Part shown: positions 55,762 to 64,000 of the stretch, in pieces
How positions within the stretch are numbered: position 1 is the stretch's first letter
Layout: each line of letters starts with the position of its first letter
Source: Pontibacter pudoricolor
GTDB taxonomy: Bacteria; Bacteroidota; Bacteroidia; Cytophagales; Hymenobacteraceae
Direction: 5' to 3'
Assembly: GCF_010092985.1 (NCBI RefSeq)
Contig: NZ_CP048106.1
Coordinates: 1,302,001-1,366,000, forward strand
Length of the DNA stretch: 64,000 nucleotides
Notes under the pieces: model-generated
The model's input: the letters and a program-made list of their open reading frames with translations, nothing else
The model's database searches: none
Told to the model about the DNA's origin: nothing
Position numbers and translations under genes: made by a program

Positions 55762-57124
55762 ACGGGATGTTAAACTTATCGAGGCGGCGGTAAAGCGCAG
55801 CACGGCTCAGGCCAAGGGCACGGGCCACTTTACTGATGTTGTTGTGATAATGGTCCATCGACTTGCGGATCATGCTGGCTTCCATCTCGTCCAGGGTCAT
55901 GGCGCCTACGGCAGGCAGTGTTTTATCGCCCGGCTTGGCAGCACTGCGCTGGGTCTGCCCCTGGAAATCCTCTGTCTCCAGCACATCATCATCTGATACA
56001 AGTACGGTGCGCTCTACCAGATTCTTCAGCTCGCGAATGTTGCCCGGCAGCGGCTGTTCTCTTAACCACTGCAAAGCACCTTTACTTATTGTTAGCCCGG
56101 GGCGGTTGTACACTTTTTTCAGGTAGTTCAGGAAGTATTGCACCAGCAACGGAATATCCTCGGCCCGCTCGCGCAAAGAAGGCAGCTTTACAGTAATCAG
56201 GTTGATGCGGTAAAAGAGGTCTTCGCGGAATTTGCCTTCAGCCACCATTTCTTCGAGGTTGCGGTTGGTGGCGCACACTACGCGTATATCCAGTTTCCGG
56301 GAACGGCTGTCGCCGAGCACTTCATACGTTCTGTCCTGCAGCACGCGCAGCAGCTTTACCTGGCTGTTCATGTCCAGTTCTCCTATCTCATCCAGGAAAA
56401 CAGTGCCCTTGTTAGCCATCTCGAAACGGCCCACTCTGTCGCCTTTGGCATCGGTAAAAGCACCGCGCTTGTGGCCAAACATCTCACTCTCGAACAAACT
56501 GGCTGAGATACCACCTAAATTTACTTTGATAAACGGCTGGTTGCGGCGGGCGCTGTTCTGATGTAAGGCTTCAGCAATCAGTTCCTTACCGGTGCCGCTC
56601 TCTCCTTCTATCAGCACCGATGCATCTGTAGCCGCAATCTGGCCTATCTTTTTCAGTACTCGCAGCAGGTCCGGGTCCTGTCCGACTATGCTTTTGAAAT
56701 CATACTGCTGGTCCAGTTTCTTGCGTGTCAGGGCTTCGTCCGAACTATAGTTCTGTTCCGATAAACTTAGCGCAGTACGGATTGATTGCAGGAGGTACTC
56801 GTTGCTCCAGGGTTTAGTTATAAAATCGCCAGCGCCCAGGCGCATACCTTCTACTGCCAGACTAATAGAACCCCAGCCTGTAATGAGTATAACCGGGAGC
56901 TTGGGGTTATGCTTTTTAAATTGCCCCAGCAGCTCCAGACCATCATGCCCGGTTGTCTCAATAGAGAAATTCATGTCCATGATTACCAACTGAAACGAAT
57001 GCAGCTCCGCCAGCTGAACCGCTTCCCGTGGATTGGCTGCTTCTTTGGTCTTAAAGCCGTTCTGTTTCAGCATCAGGCCCAGCGAAGCCCGCACTGCTGT
57101 ATCGTCGTCTATGATCAGGATCAT
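55745..57124 (-). CDS. Sigma-54-dependent NtrC-family response regulator
   Basis: The 459-residue protein has a receiver domain with Asp in LVIMDMNFS. The AAA+ domain has Walker A GESGTGKE, the sigma-54 contact motif GAFTDAKGDR, Walker B VFLDEIGELD and an arginine-finger region. The C-terminal Fis-type HTH reads NNISKVARALGLSRAALYRR. It activates transcription by sigma-54 polymerase when phosphorylated. It lies directly downstream of the ABC export operon with its kinase, a common Bacteroidota arrangement, and probably controls that operon. Confidence 0.93.
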   Translation of the reverse strand: MILIIDDDTAVRASLGLMLKQNGFKTKEAANPREAVQLAELHSFQLVIMDMNFSIETTGHDGLELLGQFKKHNPKLPVILITGWGSISLAVEGMRLGAGDFITKPWSNEYLLQSIRTALSLSEQNYSSDEALTRKKLDQQYDFKSIVGQDPDLLRVLKKIGQIAATDASVLIEGESGTGKELIAEALHQNSARRNQPFIKVNLGGISASLFESEMFGHKRGAFTDAKGDRVGRFEMANKGTVFLDEIGELDMNSQVKLLRVLQDRTYEVLGDSRSRKLDIRVVCATNRNLEEMVAEGKFREDLFYRINLITVKLPSLRERAEDIPLLVQYFLNYLKKVYNRPGLTISKGALQWLREQPLPGNIRELKNLVERTVLVSDDDVLETEDFQGQTQRSAAKPGDKTLPAVGAMTLDEMEASMIRKSMDHYHNNISKVARALGLSRAALYRRLDKFNIPYESQD

Positions 57125-57177
57125 GTATGATGTATTCGGAAGTATAAATATAAGGTATTCTGGTATTAGTTTTAGCA

Positions 57178-57275
57178 GCTATAGTTGCAGTCTTGCATAG
57201 TTTACCCACCCCTAGCCCCTCCAGGTTGGGGAATTTCTGTCTTGGCTATAGTTCTATAGTTACTGTTAGTCATCG
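57178..57275. repeat. Direct repeat A, left copy
   Basis: A block containing GGGGAATTTCTG, CTATAGTTCTATAG and TACTGTT resembles that at 60838-60945. Both flank the ATPase/permease genes. A partial third copy (CTATAGTTTCATAGTTACTG) is at about 57353. Confidence 0.65.
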
Positions 57276-57420
57276 CTGGTGCGAGCTTGTAGCTCGTACC
57301 GCTGTAATTACTTCTTGTAACATGGCAGCACCAGCAGAAAACTTTTTTACAGCTATAGTTTCATAGTTACTGTTGGTCATCCACCTGCCCCCTTCTAAGA
57401 GGAACCTTTTACTTTTATCT

Positions 57421-57486
57421 TTCTGAAAGGATCTTGTTACCTGTTAGCATAAGCTTAAACTACCTTCTACCAAGATCCTTTCAGAA
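57421..57486. repeat. 16-base inverted repeat
   Basis: TTCTGAAAGGATCTTG (57421-57436) and its exact complement (57471-57486) surround 34 bases. TCATTCTGAAAGGATCTT-type sequences are interspersed in some Bacteroidota; that comparison is from memory. Confidence 0.7.
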
Positions 57487-57526
57487 TGACAGTTATTTTG
57501 TAAAAGTATCCATCCAGAACAAAAAC

Positions 57527-57580
57527 CCTTCTCCTGTTTTGGGGACAGGGGCCCTTGGTAAAAGGGGAAGGATGGGGTAA
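57527..57580. repeat. Inverted repeat B, left copy
   Basis: This copy is the reverse complement, with about 85-90 percent identity, of 60757-60816. Shared stretches include CATCCTTCCCCTTTTA and CCCAAAACAGGAG, on the opposite strand here. Confidence 0.75.
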
Positions 57581-57587
57581 CTATAGT

Positions 57588-58766
57588 TTACTCTTCGTGC
57601 AGGGCAATGGCCGGGTGAATGGCTGCTGCCTGCCGGCTTGGCTGGAAGGCGCAAACTATAACCAGGAGGTAAATCACAACTATAGAAATAGCCAGCGCAT
57701 AGTAATAGACCTCCGGCTGCATGCCCATCACATCCAGCAGCACAAACTGTATGGCGAAGAAGCTGCCCAACACCAACCCAAGCGTAGCCAGTACCAGTAT
57801 CTCGCCTAAAAACTGCCTGTAAATTTGGTTAGCGGTAGCTCCCAGCGCACGGCGTAAGCCAATTTCAGAGTAGCGCTTGTTAATGTTATACCACAGCACC
57901 CCAAAAATGCCCAGCGCCACGTTCAGGATCAGGAAAGCACAGATGATGGCAAACACCACCAACGGGGTCAGGTTTTCCTTCAAATAAGACGAACGCATCA
58001 CTTCCATGGGTTTTACATCCAGCTTCCAGCCGGTAGCTACAGCGCCTGCTTCCTTCAACAGTTTCTCTTCAAAGCCTGATGTAATACCCGGTTTCATGCG
58101 CAGGTACAGCGTATTTTCAACCAATCTGCTGGTATCAGCTAAAGAACTTATCCTCATAAAGGTACCAACATCCGAATTAAGCTCACCGCGGGTGCGGTAG
58201 GCATCCACCACACCTATTACCGTAAATTCATCATCCCCGCTCTTTAGCTTTTTACCTGCTACCGGCTCATTCCCGAAGAAAAACTCCTTAACATTCTGCG
58301 TTACCACAATTGGTTTCTTGTTCGAGAATTCATCTCCGGCCTGGAACCATCGTCCTTCCACCAGGTTCAGGTTCATCGTTTTCTTAAAATCGCCGGCTTG
58401 TATGGTTACAGCATTTATGCCACGCTGCAGGTTACCATGTGTCAGACCTGACATGTTTGACCAGCCAGAGTAAGCTGAATTACCGCTGGCCAGGGCCACC
58501 TGCTCAATTTCAGGCAGCGTTTGAAGCCTTCGGACAAGCTGTTCAGATACAACTCTTACCTCATCTTTTGGAGTCTGGAAGTGCTGAATATTTACATACC
58601 AGATACGCTCAGGCTCAAAACCTAAGGGTTGCTTATAGTTCTTCCAGCTGCTAACCAGCACACTTATAGTTCCGAAGAGTACTAAAAAGGAGAAGAAGAT
58701 TGCCATGATCATCAGAAAATTGGCCCGTCTTCGGTTCCAGACAAGTTTAAACAGATGCTTTATCAT
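57588..58766 (-). CDS. MacB-type ABC transporter permease, second
   Basis: The 392-residue protein has one N-terminal helix, a large periplasmic MacB_PCD-like domain (about 45-260) and three C-terminal helices of the FtsX type (LNVALGIFGVLWYNINKRYSEIGLRRALGAT). It forms a mechanotransmission-type exporter rather than an importer. Its start overlaps the stop of the first permease gene by four bases, so translation is coupled. It is the last gene of the ABC operon. Confidence 0.9.
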   Translation of the reverse strand: MIKHLFKLVWNRRRANFLMIMAIFFSFLVLFGTISVLVSSWKNYKQPLGFEPERIWYVNIQHFQTPKDEVRVVSEQLVRRLQTLPEIEQVALASGNSAYSGWSNMSGLTHGNLQRGINAVTIQAGDFKKTMNLNLVEGRWFQAGDEFSNKKPIVVTQNVKEFFFGNEPVAGKKLKSGDDEFTVIGVVDAYRTRGELNSDVGTFMRISSLADTSRLVENTLYLRMKPGITSGFEEKLLKEAGAVATGWKLDVKPMEVMRSSYLKENLTPLVVFAIICAFLILNVALGIFGVLWYNINKRYSEIGLRRALGATANQIYRQFLGEILVLATLGLVLGSFFAIQFVLLDVMGMQPEVYYYALAISIVVIYLLVIVCAFQPSRQAAAIHPAIALHEE

Positions 58767-60007
58767 TTTGAGCCTCCTTTCAGTACGGATGCAGGGTGAA
58801 GTTTAGACATTTTGAAAGCCGGATAAACCCCGGAAAGTACACCAAAGAACAGGCATATCAGTAAGCTGAAAAACAGCACTGGCAGGTTAAGCCCCAGTTG
58901 CGCGTAAGGTATAAAGCCACTGTTGTTGATCAGGTGCAGGGCACCCGCTGCCAGCAGTATTCCTATCGTTCCGCCTAGTATGGTCAGGAAGATGTTCTCG
59001 AACAGGAACTGGAGCACCAGCGTGTTAGAGGATGCGCCAAAAGCCTTGCGTACACCTATCTCGGAGGCGCGCTCCATAATTCGGCTGATGTTGATGTTTA
59101 CCAGGTTAAGTGTAGGAATGAGCATAAAAAAGAACATGCCCCCAAAAACAACGGCGTACAACAAACCAGCATTTACTTCATTTTCTACGGATGCTGTTAT
59201 CTCCCGTACAAACCCTTCCAGGTGGGTATCTGCAAACACCTTTAACTCTGTAAACTCCTGGCCCGGCATTAAAGGTATTTTAGCCGCTGTACTATAGAAC
59301 TCCTTCTTTATGTCATCAAGGTCGTCAGCGTCTCTGGCCAGCAGCACAGCACAGAAAGAACCGGTGTAGTTTGCATTGCCAAGATCATCTTTGGTTGTTG
59401 TATAAGGAATCCAGACATCTGAATAGGTACTGGGCCGGATGGCCGATACATTCTCTACTACTCCAACTACTTTATAGCTTCTGTTGTCCAGCTCCAGCAT
59501 TTTACCAACACCCTTCACAGTTCCGAAATTGTTCAGGCTTGTGGCCTCGTTGATAACGGCTACCAGTTGTGCGCCCTCAACTGCGGCATCGCCATAGGCT
59601 CCGCCCTCCAGAAAGTTAAAATCCATGATACGCCAGAACTCACTGTCGGTGTAGCGTGTCTTCATCTCCAGCTTGCGGCCACTTGTAAAGTTTATCGAGG
59701 TATAGTTGCTATTGGAGTATATGCTGATTTTTTCCGGAGATTTGAGCGGCTTTATAAACCTGTTCAGGAAGTAGTAACTGGGGGCGCTGTTCATCTGAGT
59801 GCCATCTCCTGTCATTTGCAGTCTTGTTACATACAGCATCCGGTCCATGTTTTTTTCAGGCGCATGTGCTCCAAACATATAGTTTACCAAAGCAGTCACC
59901 ACCATCAGCACCATTAAGGTAATACTGATGCCGAAGAGGCTGATGAAGGTAAAAAACTTGCGCCGCAAGAGTACCTTCCAGGCTGTTTTAAAGTAATTCT
60001 TCAGCAT
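58763..60007 (-). CDS. MacB-type ABC transporter permease, first
   Basis: The 414-residue protein has the same architecture as its neighbour: helix 1, periplasmic domain and three FtsX helices with INISRIMERASEIGVRKAFG and the SGVYPAFKMSKLHPASVLKG end motif. The two permeases probably heterodimerise with the ATPase encoded three bases upstream. Confidence 0.9.
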   Translation of the reverse strand: MLKNYFKTAWKVLLRRKFFTFISLFGISITLMVLMVVTALVNYMFGAHAPEKNMDRMLYVTRLQMTGDGTQMNSAPSYYFLNRFIKPLKSPEKISIYSNSNYTSINFTSGRKLEMKTRYTDSEFWRIMDFNFLEGGAYGDAAVEGAQLVAVINEATSLNNFGTVKGVGKMLELDNRSYKVVGVVENVSAIRPSTYSDVWIPYTTTKDDLGNANYTGSFCAVLLARDADDLDDIKKEFYSTAAKIPLMPGQEFTELKVFADTHLEGFVREITASVENEVNAGLLYAVVFGGMFFFMLIPTLNLVNINISRIMERASEIGVRKAFGASSNTLVLQFLFENIFLTILGGTIGILLAAGALHLINNSGFIPYAQLGLNLPVLFFSLLICLFFGVLSGVYPAFKMSKLHPASVLKGGSK

Positions 60008-60010
60008 GGC

Positions 60011-60712
60011 TTAAACAGTTTGTAAATGGCTGTAAACTTTAGAATCTGATACCTGCTGCCCATCGAAGAAACGCACCAGACGCTCTGTTTTCATCGCCAT
60101 GTTCTCGTCGTGCGTTACCATCACAATCGTGGCGCCGTCCTGACGGTTGAGCTCCAGCAAAATACTCATCACTTCTTCGCCCATCACCGAGTCCAGGTTT
60201 CCGGTAGGCTCATCGGCCAGTATAATAGCAGGGTTGCCGATAAGAGCGCGGGCAATGGCCACACGCTGCCGCTGCCCACCCGATAGCTGGTTCGGGAAAT
60301 GCCTGGTGCGGGCGCTCAACCCAACTTTATCCAGGGCTGCTTTGGCAAGTTTGGTACGCTCTGAGCCCGACACGCCGCTTCGGTATAGCAGTGGCAGTTC
60401 CACGTTATCGAGCACGCTCAGGTCGTTTACCAGGTGGTAACTCTGGAAAACAAACCCGATCTTCTCGTTGCGGATGTGCGCCAGTTCCTTGTCTTTGTAG
60501 GTTTTGATGGGCTGCCCATCTATCGTCACCACACCGGACGTAGGCACATCCAGCAGGCCCATGATGTTAAGCAAAGTTGATTTTCCGCAGCCCGACGGCC
60601 CCATGATGGAAACAAACTCTCCTTTCGGAATTGCCAGGTTTACGCGCTGCAAAGCCACCGTTTCGATGGTCTTTGTCTGGTAAACTTTTTCGATGTCTGA
60701 TAGCGTGATCAT
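60011..60712 (-). CDS. ABC transporter ATPase (MacB/LolD type)
   Basis: The 233-residue ATPase has Walker [11 protein letters not shown] loop FQSYHL, signature [15 protein letters not shown], Walker [13 protein letters not shown] and the switch His in MVTHDE. It powers the two FtsX-type permeases encoded downstream. There is a 285-base gap to the outer membrane factor gene upstream, filled by repeats, so an internal promoter is possible. Confidence 0.95.
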   Translation of the reverse strand: MITLSDIEKVYQTKTIETVALQRVNLAIPKGEFVSIMGPSGCGKSTLLNIMGLLDVPTSGVVTIDGQPIKTYKDKELAHIRNEKIGFVFQSYHLVNDLSVLDNVELPLLYRSGVSGSERTKLAKAALDKVGLSARTRHFPNQLSGGQRQRVAIARALIGNPAIILADEPTGNLDSVMGEEVMSILLELNRQDGATIVMVTHDENMAMKTERLVRFFDGQQVSDSKVYSHLQTV

Positions 60713-60756
60713 AGTTCTAATATAGTTATTCGTTGGTAGTTATTCGTTGTTGGTTA

Positions 60757-60816
60757 TTTACCCCTTCCCATCCTTCCCCTTTTATCGAGGGCCCCTACTC
60801 CCAAAACAGGAGCGGG
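60757..60816. repeat. Inverted repeat B, right copy
   Basis: Partner of 57527-57580, with a 5-base insert (TTCCC). It contains CATCCTTCCCCTTTTA and CCCAAAACAGGAGCGGG. A short TATTCGTTG-type tandem precedes it. Confidence 0.75.
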
Positions 60817-60837
60817 AGCTGAGCTATAGTTTATAGT

Positions 60838-60945
60838 TTCCGCCATAGTTGCATTCAGCAGATTAACACATCCCTACCCCTCTCAAGAGGGGAATTTCTG
60901 CCAATTGCTATAGTTTAAGCAATAGTTCTATAGCTGCTGTTGGTC
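60838..60945. repeat. Direct repeat A, right copy
   Basis: Contains GAGGGGAATTTCTG and TAGTTCTATAGCTGCTGTTGG, matching the copy at 57178-57275 in the same orientation. Confidence 0.65.
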
Positions 60946-60997
60946 CATCCCTGCCCTATTCAACGGGGGCTTTTTCTATCATGACCTCCCCTGTTTT

Positions 60998-62476
60998 TTA
61001 AGGAAGGACTGGAGCGGGGTCAACCACCAATGCCTGCTGCTTTTCAAAATCAAATAAAGTAAGCTGTCTTAAACTATAGTGCGCGTACCAGAACTGGCTG
61101 AGTGCAGCGATATAAGCGCGGCGGGCCTGGTCTTTTTCTTCCAAGGCAATGTTAAGCTCTGTTATGCTGATGCGGCCAACTATAAAGGTGCTTTTGGTGA
61201 TATTGTAGCGTTCCTGGGCAATGGCATCTGCGGCGGCTGTGGTTTCCAGCCTGCGTTTCAGGGTGATGTACTGGTTAGCCTGCGAGAGCACCGCCTGCTC
61301 AAAAGTGGCTTCTTCCTGGGCGACGGTGTGCTGCACAAGTTGGCGGTTCAGGTCGGCTACTTTATAGCTGGAGCGCTGGCGGCCCCAGTCCATGAGCGGC
61401 ATGTTAAATCCTACTCTGGCCCGCTGCAGGTTTTCCGGCCGGGTATATACATCCGAGAAGTTTTCAGCACTGTTGGATAAACCGAAGGTTGCAAAAACGC
61501 TCATGTTCAACCCATTGTCTCCTTTCGCTTTGGCTACCAGGCTTTCAGCTTCCAGCAGGCAGCGTTTAAAGCTCATGGCTTCTTTGCGATTCTTTTTTGC
61601 TTCGGCCAGGGCCAGTTCCGCCGAAACTATAGTTGCCGGTATGCTGTCGGGTATAATCAGTTGCAGGGCGTCATTATCTTTCAGGCCAACAAATGTTTTT
61701 AAAGCAAGGGTCGCGTTCTGCTCATCCAGGCTGGCCTGATCCTGGGCAAGGCGGGCATTCAGCACGGCCAACTGCATCTGTAGCAGGTCGTTTTTAGACA
61801 GGCGGCCTAGCTTGTATTTCTCTCCGGCAATATGGTAAAGCGTGTCGTTGTTAGCCAGATTTTGTGTTGCGATGCGCTGGTTTACCTGTGCCAGCAGCAA
61901 ATCGAAATACAGTTGCGTGGCCTGCACAGCTATCGTTTCCTTGTCCTCCACAAACTGGCGCTTCGACTCCTGGTAACGCAACGGCTCTACTTTTTTGGCC
62001 CACGCAAACGGGTTGTAAGCAAATAGGGGCTGCTCAAAACCAACTATAGCCGGGTTGCCGTTATAGCGGGTAACTTCACGGTCAAAATCATCGAAGCGCT
62101 GCATCAGCGATGTTACAAAAATGCTGCCGCCCGTAGGGCTGATAAGCTGGCGAAGGGTTAAACCAACATCGGAGCTGTTTATAGTTACCGGCTTAAAATC
62201 GGTAGTGCCGTCGGGCTGGATAACAGGCGTGTAGCTTCTGCTGAAATCGGGCAAGGTACCATTCAGGCTCAGTTGCGGACGATAATCGGATTTGAAGCTG
62301 CGCCACTGCCAGTAACTGCTCTCCTGGTTTACATCGGCTTGCTTTGCTGCTGCCGACTGCTGCTGCGCCAAAGCGATAACTTCCTGCAGGTGCAACAGGC
62401 GCACACCAGGCTGAGCTATACTTTGGCCGCAACAGAGCAGCATCACAAACACTAAACAGGCAAAAAGGTACTTCAT
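60998..62476 (-). CDS. TolC-family outer membrane efflux protein
   Basis: The 492-residue protein has a signal peptide (MKYLFACLVFVMLLCCGQSIA) and two OEP domains of paired long helices (LHLQEVIALAQQQSAAAKQA; KLGRLSKNDLLQMQLAVLNA). It is the outer membrane duct for the ABC exporter. It lies between the adaptor and ATPase genes on the same strand. Confidence 0.9.
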   Translation of the reverse strand: MKYLFACLVFVMLLCCGQSIAQPGVRLLHLQEVIALAQQQSAAAKQADVNQESSYWQWRSFKSDYRPQLSLNGTLPDFSRSYTPVIQPDGTTDFKPVTINSSDVGLTLRQLISPTGGSIFVTSLMQRFDDFDREVTRYNGNPAIVGFEQPLFAYNPFAWAKKVEPLRYQESKRQFVEDKETIAVQATQLYFDLLLAQVNQRIATQNLANNDTLYHIAGEKYKLGRLSKNDLLQMQLAVLNARLAQDQASLDEQNATLALKTFVGLKDNDALQLIIPDSIPATIVSAELALAEAKKNRKEAMSFKRCLLEAESLVAKAKGDNGLNMSVFATFGLSNSAENFSDVYTRPENLQRARVGFNMPLMDWGRQRSSYKVADLNRQLVQHTVAQEEATFEQAVLSQANQYITLKRRLETTAAADAIAQERYNITKSTFIVGRISITELNIALEEKDQARRAYIAALSQFWYAHYSLRQLTLFDFEKQQALVVDPAPVLP

Positions 62477-62520
62477 AGTTTTATTTTACAGGTAAACAGA
62501 TGGTATAGAGCAACTCCTAA

Positions 62521-63765
62521 CTATTTAAGCTTGATCTTCTCCGCGTGCTGGTACCCCGCCATGTCAGAGATCACGATCACCTCGCCGGGCTGCACGCCAT
62601 TTTCCAGCTCTACAAAATCCACGTTGCTGATGCCTAAAGTTGCGGGCTTCCGGATCACTTCATTACCCTGCAGCACGAACACCTGATGATTAGAAGTATT
62701 GTTAAAATATGGACCGTTCATCACGCGTAGCACGTCGTTTTTAGAAGCCAGCTCCACGTATACATCGGTGCGCAGGTTAGGCCGAAGCAACTGGTGTGCT
62801 TTATCCTGCAGGGCCACATAAAACGTAACAATACCATTCGTAACTGTCGGCTCTACCGATGATACCACGCCCTGCATATCGGTATTATTGATGCGAACGA
62901 CAGCGCTGCCACCCGGCTTTAACTGCCCCGCATAAGTATCCGAAATAGTAGCTTTTACTTTGTAGCTGCTCAGGTCGGCAAGGCGGGCAATTATGTCGCC
63001 GGCATTCACGGTGCTACCTGTTTCGTTCTTCACCCAGGTTATCACACCGTTGTGGGTAGCGCGTACTTCGGCCTGTTCCATTTTGCGCTGCAGCTCTTCT
63101 ATTGACCGGCCCTGCATGTCCAGCGTAAAGCCCAGTTCCTGCTCGTCGGCTTTCAGCAGCTCGCGCTCGGTAGCCATGGCGTGCTCAATTTCCTGTAGTT
63201 CCTGCTGTGCTATTTTCAGGTTCAGTTCAGCCTGTTTCACGCTCTCGCGGGTAGTGCCCCCAATCTTTAGCAGGTACTTTTCGTCTTCCAGCTGGGCCTG
63301 CAGGCTTTTCACACGCATCTGTTTTATAGTTAACTGCGATGCCAGCTGGTTCAGGGTTTTGCGAAGGTTCAGGCGCAGCTGCACGCTTTTATGCTGGTTT
63401 AGTTGCTGCTCGTCTTTCAGCTTTTCGTAAGCCAGTTGGGTATAGGCTCTGTCGAGCAGCAGTATCTGGTCTCCGGGCTTTACCTGTTCGCCCGCCTTTA
63501 GGAGCACCTGTTCTATGCGCGCCTGTATGGGGCTGGTAATTACCAGCTCGTGCTCCGGCACCACTACCCCACTCGCCGAAATAGTTGCTACCACCGGGCC
63601 GCGCTCCACTACAGCTGTGCGCAGTTTGTCCCGGCTCAGCGTTGGCGTTAGCAGGCTTCTGAAACCAACTATAGCACAGGCCAGCACAACCAGGGCTAAG
63701 CCTATTTGCCAGTAGAGACGGCGTTTGTTGGCTTGTTTGGTAGTGGCAGATAATTCGCGGTCCAT
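62521..63765 (-). CDS. HlyD/MacA-type periplasmic adaptor
   Basis: The 414-residue protein is anchored by one N-terminal helix (YWQIGLALVVLACAIVGF). A split lipoyl-like domain (VVATISASGVVVPEHELVIT; IKVGD-like KAGEQVKPGDQILLLD), a long coiled-coil hairpin (about 115-230) and a beta-barrel domain follow. It bridges the MacB-type transporter and TolC. First gene of the operon. Confidence 0.92.
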   Translation of the reverse strand: MDRELSATTKQANKRRLYWQIGLALVVLACAIVGFRSLLTPTLSRDKLRTAVVERGPVVATISASGVVVPEHELVITSPIQARIEQVLLKAGEQVKPGDQILLLDRAYTQLAYEKLKDEQQLNQHKSVQLRLNLRKTLNQLASQLTIKQMRVKSLQAQLEDEKYLLKIGGTTRESVKQAELNLKIAQQELQEIEHAMATERELLKADEQELGFTLDMQGRSIEELQRKMEQAEVRATHNGVITWVKNETGSTVNAGDIIARLADLSSYKVKATISDTYAGQLKPGGSAVVRINNTDMQGVVSSVEPTVTNGIVTFYVALQDKAHQLLRPNLRTDVYVELASKNDVLRVMNGPYFNNTSNHQVFVLQGNEVIRKPATLGISNVDFVELENGVQPGEVIVISDMAGYQHAEKIKLK

Positions 63766-63797
63766 AGTTTTGATCGTGTACTTTACATGAACTCCGT

Positions 63798-63814
63798 AGC
63801 CAACTTATATGCCA
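63798..63814 (-). promoter_or_regulatory. Candidate sigma-54 promoter of the ABC export operon
   Basis: The minus strand reads TGGCATATAAGTTGGC, close to the -24/-12 consensus TGGCAC-N5-TTGC with the -12 C replaced by G. It lies about 30 bases before the adaptor start, and an NtrC-type activator is encoded at the end of the same cluster. Confidence 0.35.
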
Positions 63815-64000
63815 GTTATGTATATTACTGATTTACTAATACTTACAGCTATAAACTATAGCTTTATAAGGATAATGGGTGTTCAGTATTGAACAGGTGT
63901 GTCCGGTTTTATAAGGTTACGCCGGGCCTTTGTATTTGTGTGCATGTTTGAGCAGAAACAGGCAGTGTAGCGGATACTCATTCATACCCAGATTTTTCGG

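Overview
The window is a 64 kb stretch of a chromosome from the phylum Bacteroidota, most likely order Cytophagales and possibly the Hymenobacteraceae (Pontibacter-like). Support for this comes from type IX secretion sorting tails on two large secreted proteins, TAnnTTTG-type -7 promoter boxes, a SusC-like CarboxypepD_reg/outer-membrane-barrel protein, LytS/LytTR signalling and an unusually dense CTATAG-centred palindrome. The genus is inferred; no rRNA gene is present.

Layout. 0-9.3 kb is ordinary core: pyruvate carboxylase, a DUF2279 protein, a DUF2027/Smr protein, RNase P RNA, a zinc-ribbon protein, a SIMPL protein and two small proteins, ending in tRNA-Glu(UUC). 9.3-24 kb looks accessory: a serine recombinase whose reading frame runs into the tRNA gene, a run of lipoproteins and membrane proteins, an M48 protease, a T9SS-exported beta-propeller protein and an IS3-family element. 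24-30.3 kb is a respiratory/nitrosative-stress type cluster on the minus strand: a cbb3-like oxidase subunit, a CcoO-cytochrome c fusion, three small proteins, a truncated hemoglobin, a cupin, an Rrf2 regulator and a DUF-cupin fusion. It is preceded by a 40-base palindrome over its promoter. 30.6-36.4 kb is a zone of gene decay: a PQQ-dehydrogenase/heme-NO-binding chimera, IS3 and GAF relics and a peptidase fragment, plus one intact GAF-histidine kinase.

36.4-47 kb holds a TonB-type outer membrane barrel protein, a divergent LytS/LytTR pair and a complete RND efflux operon. 47-52.5 kb has a small IS3-derived MITE-like element, a secreted beta-propeller phytase and an IS5 relic beside a SHOCT fragment. 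52.5-54 kb has a POT peptide transporter. 54-64 kb is a MacAB/TolC-like ABC export operon (adaptor, outer membrane factor, ATPase, two permeases) followed on the same strand by an NtrC/NtrY pair likely to control it.

The most unusual signals are: a six-copy intergenic repeat, mostly placed between stop codons and terminators and all in one orientation; CTATAG enrichment that is clearly thinner in the accessory region; the long palindrome at the oxidase operon; chimeric or frameshifted genes, three of which fit the loss of exactly one base in a homopolymer; and repeats that bracket the ABC ATPase-permease genes. All calls come from reading the sequence; no database search was possible.
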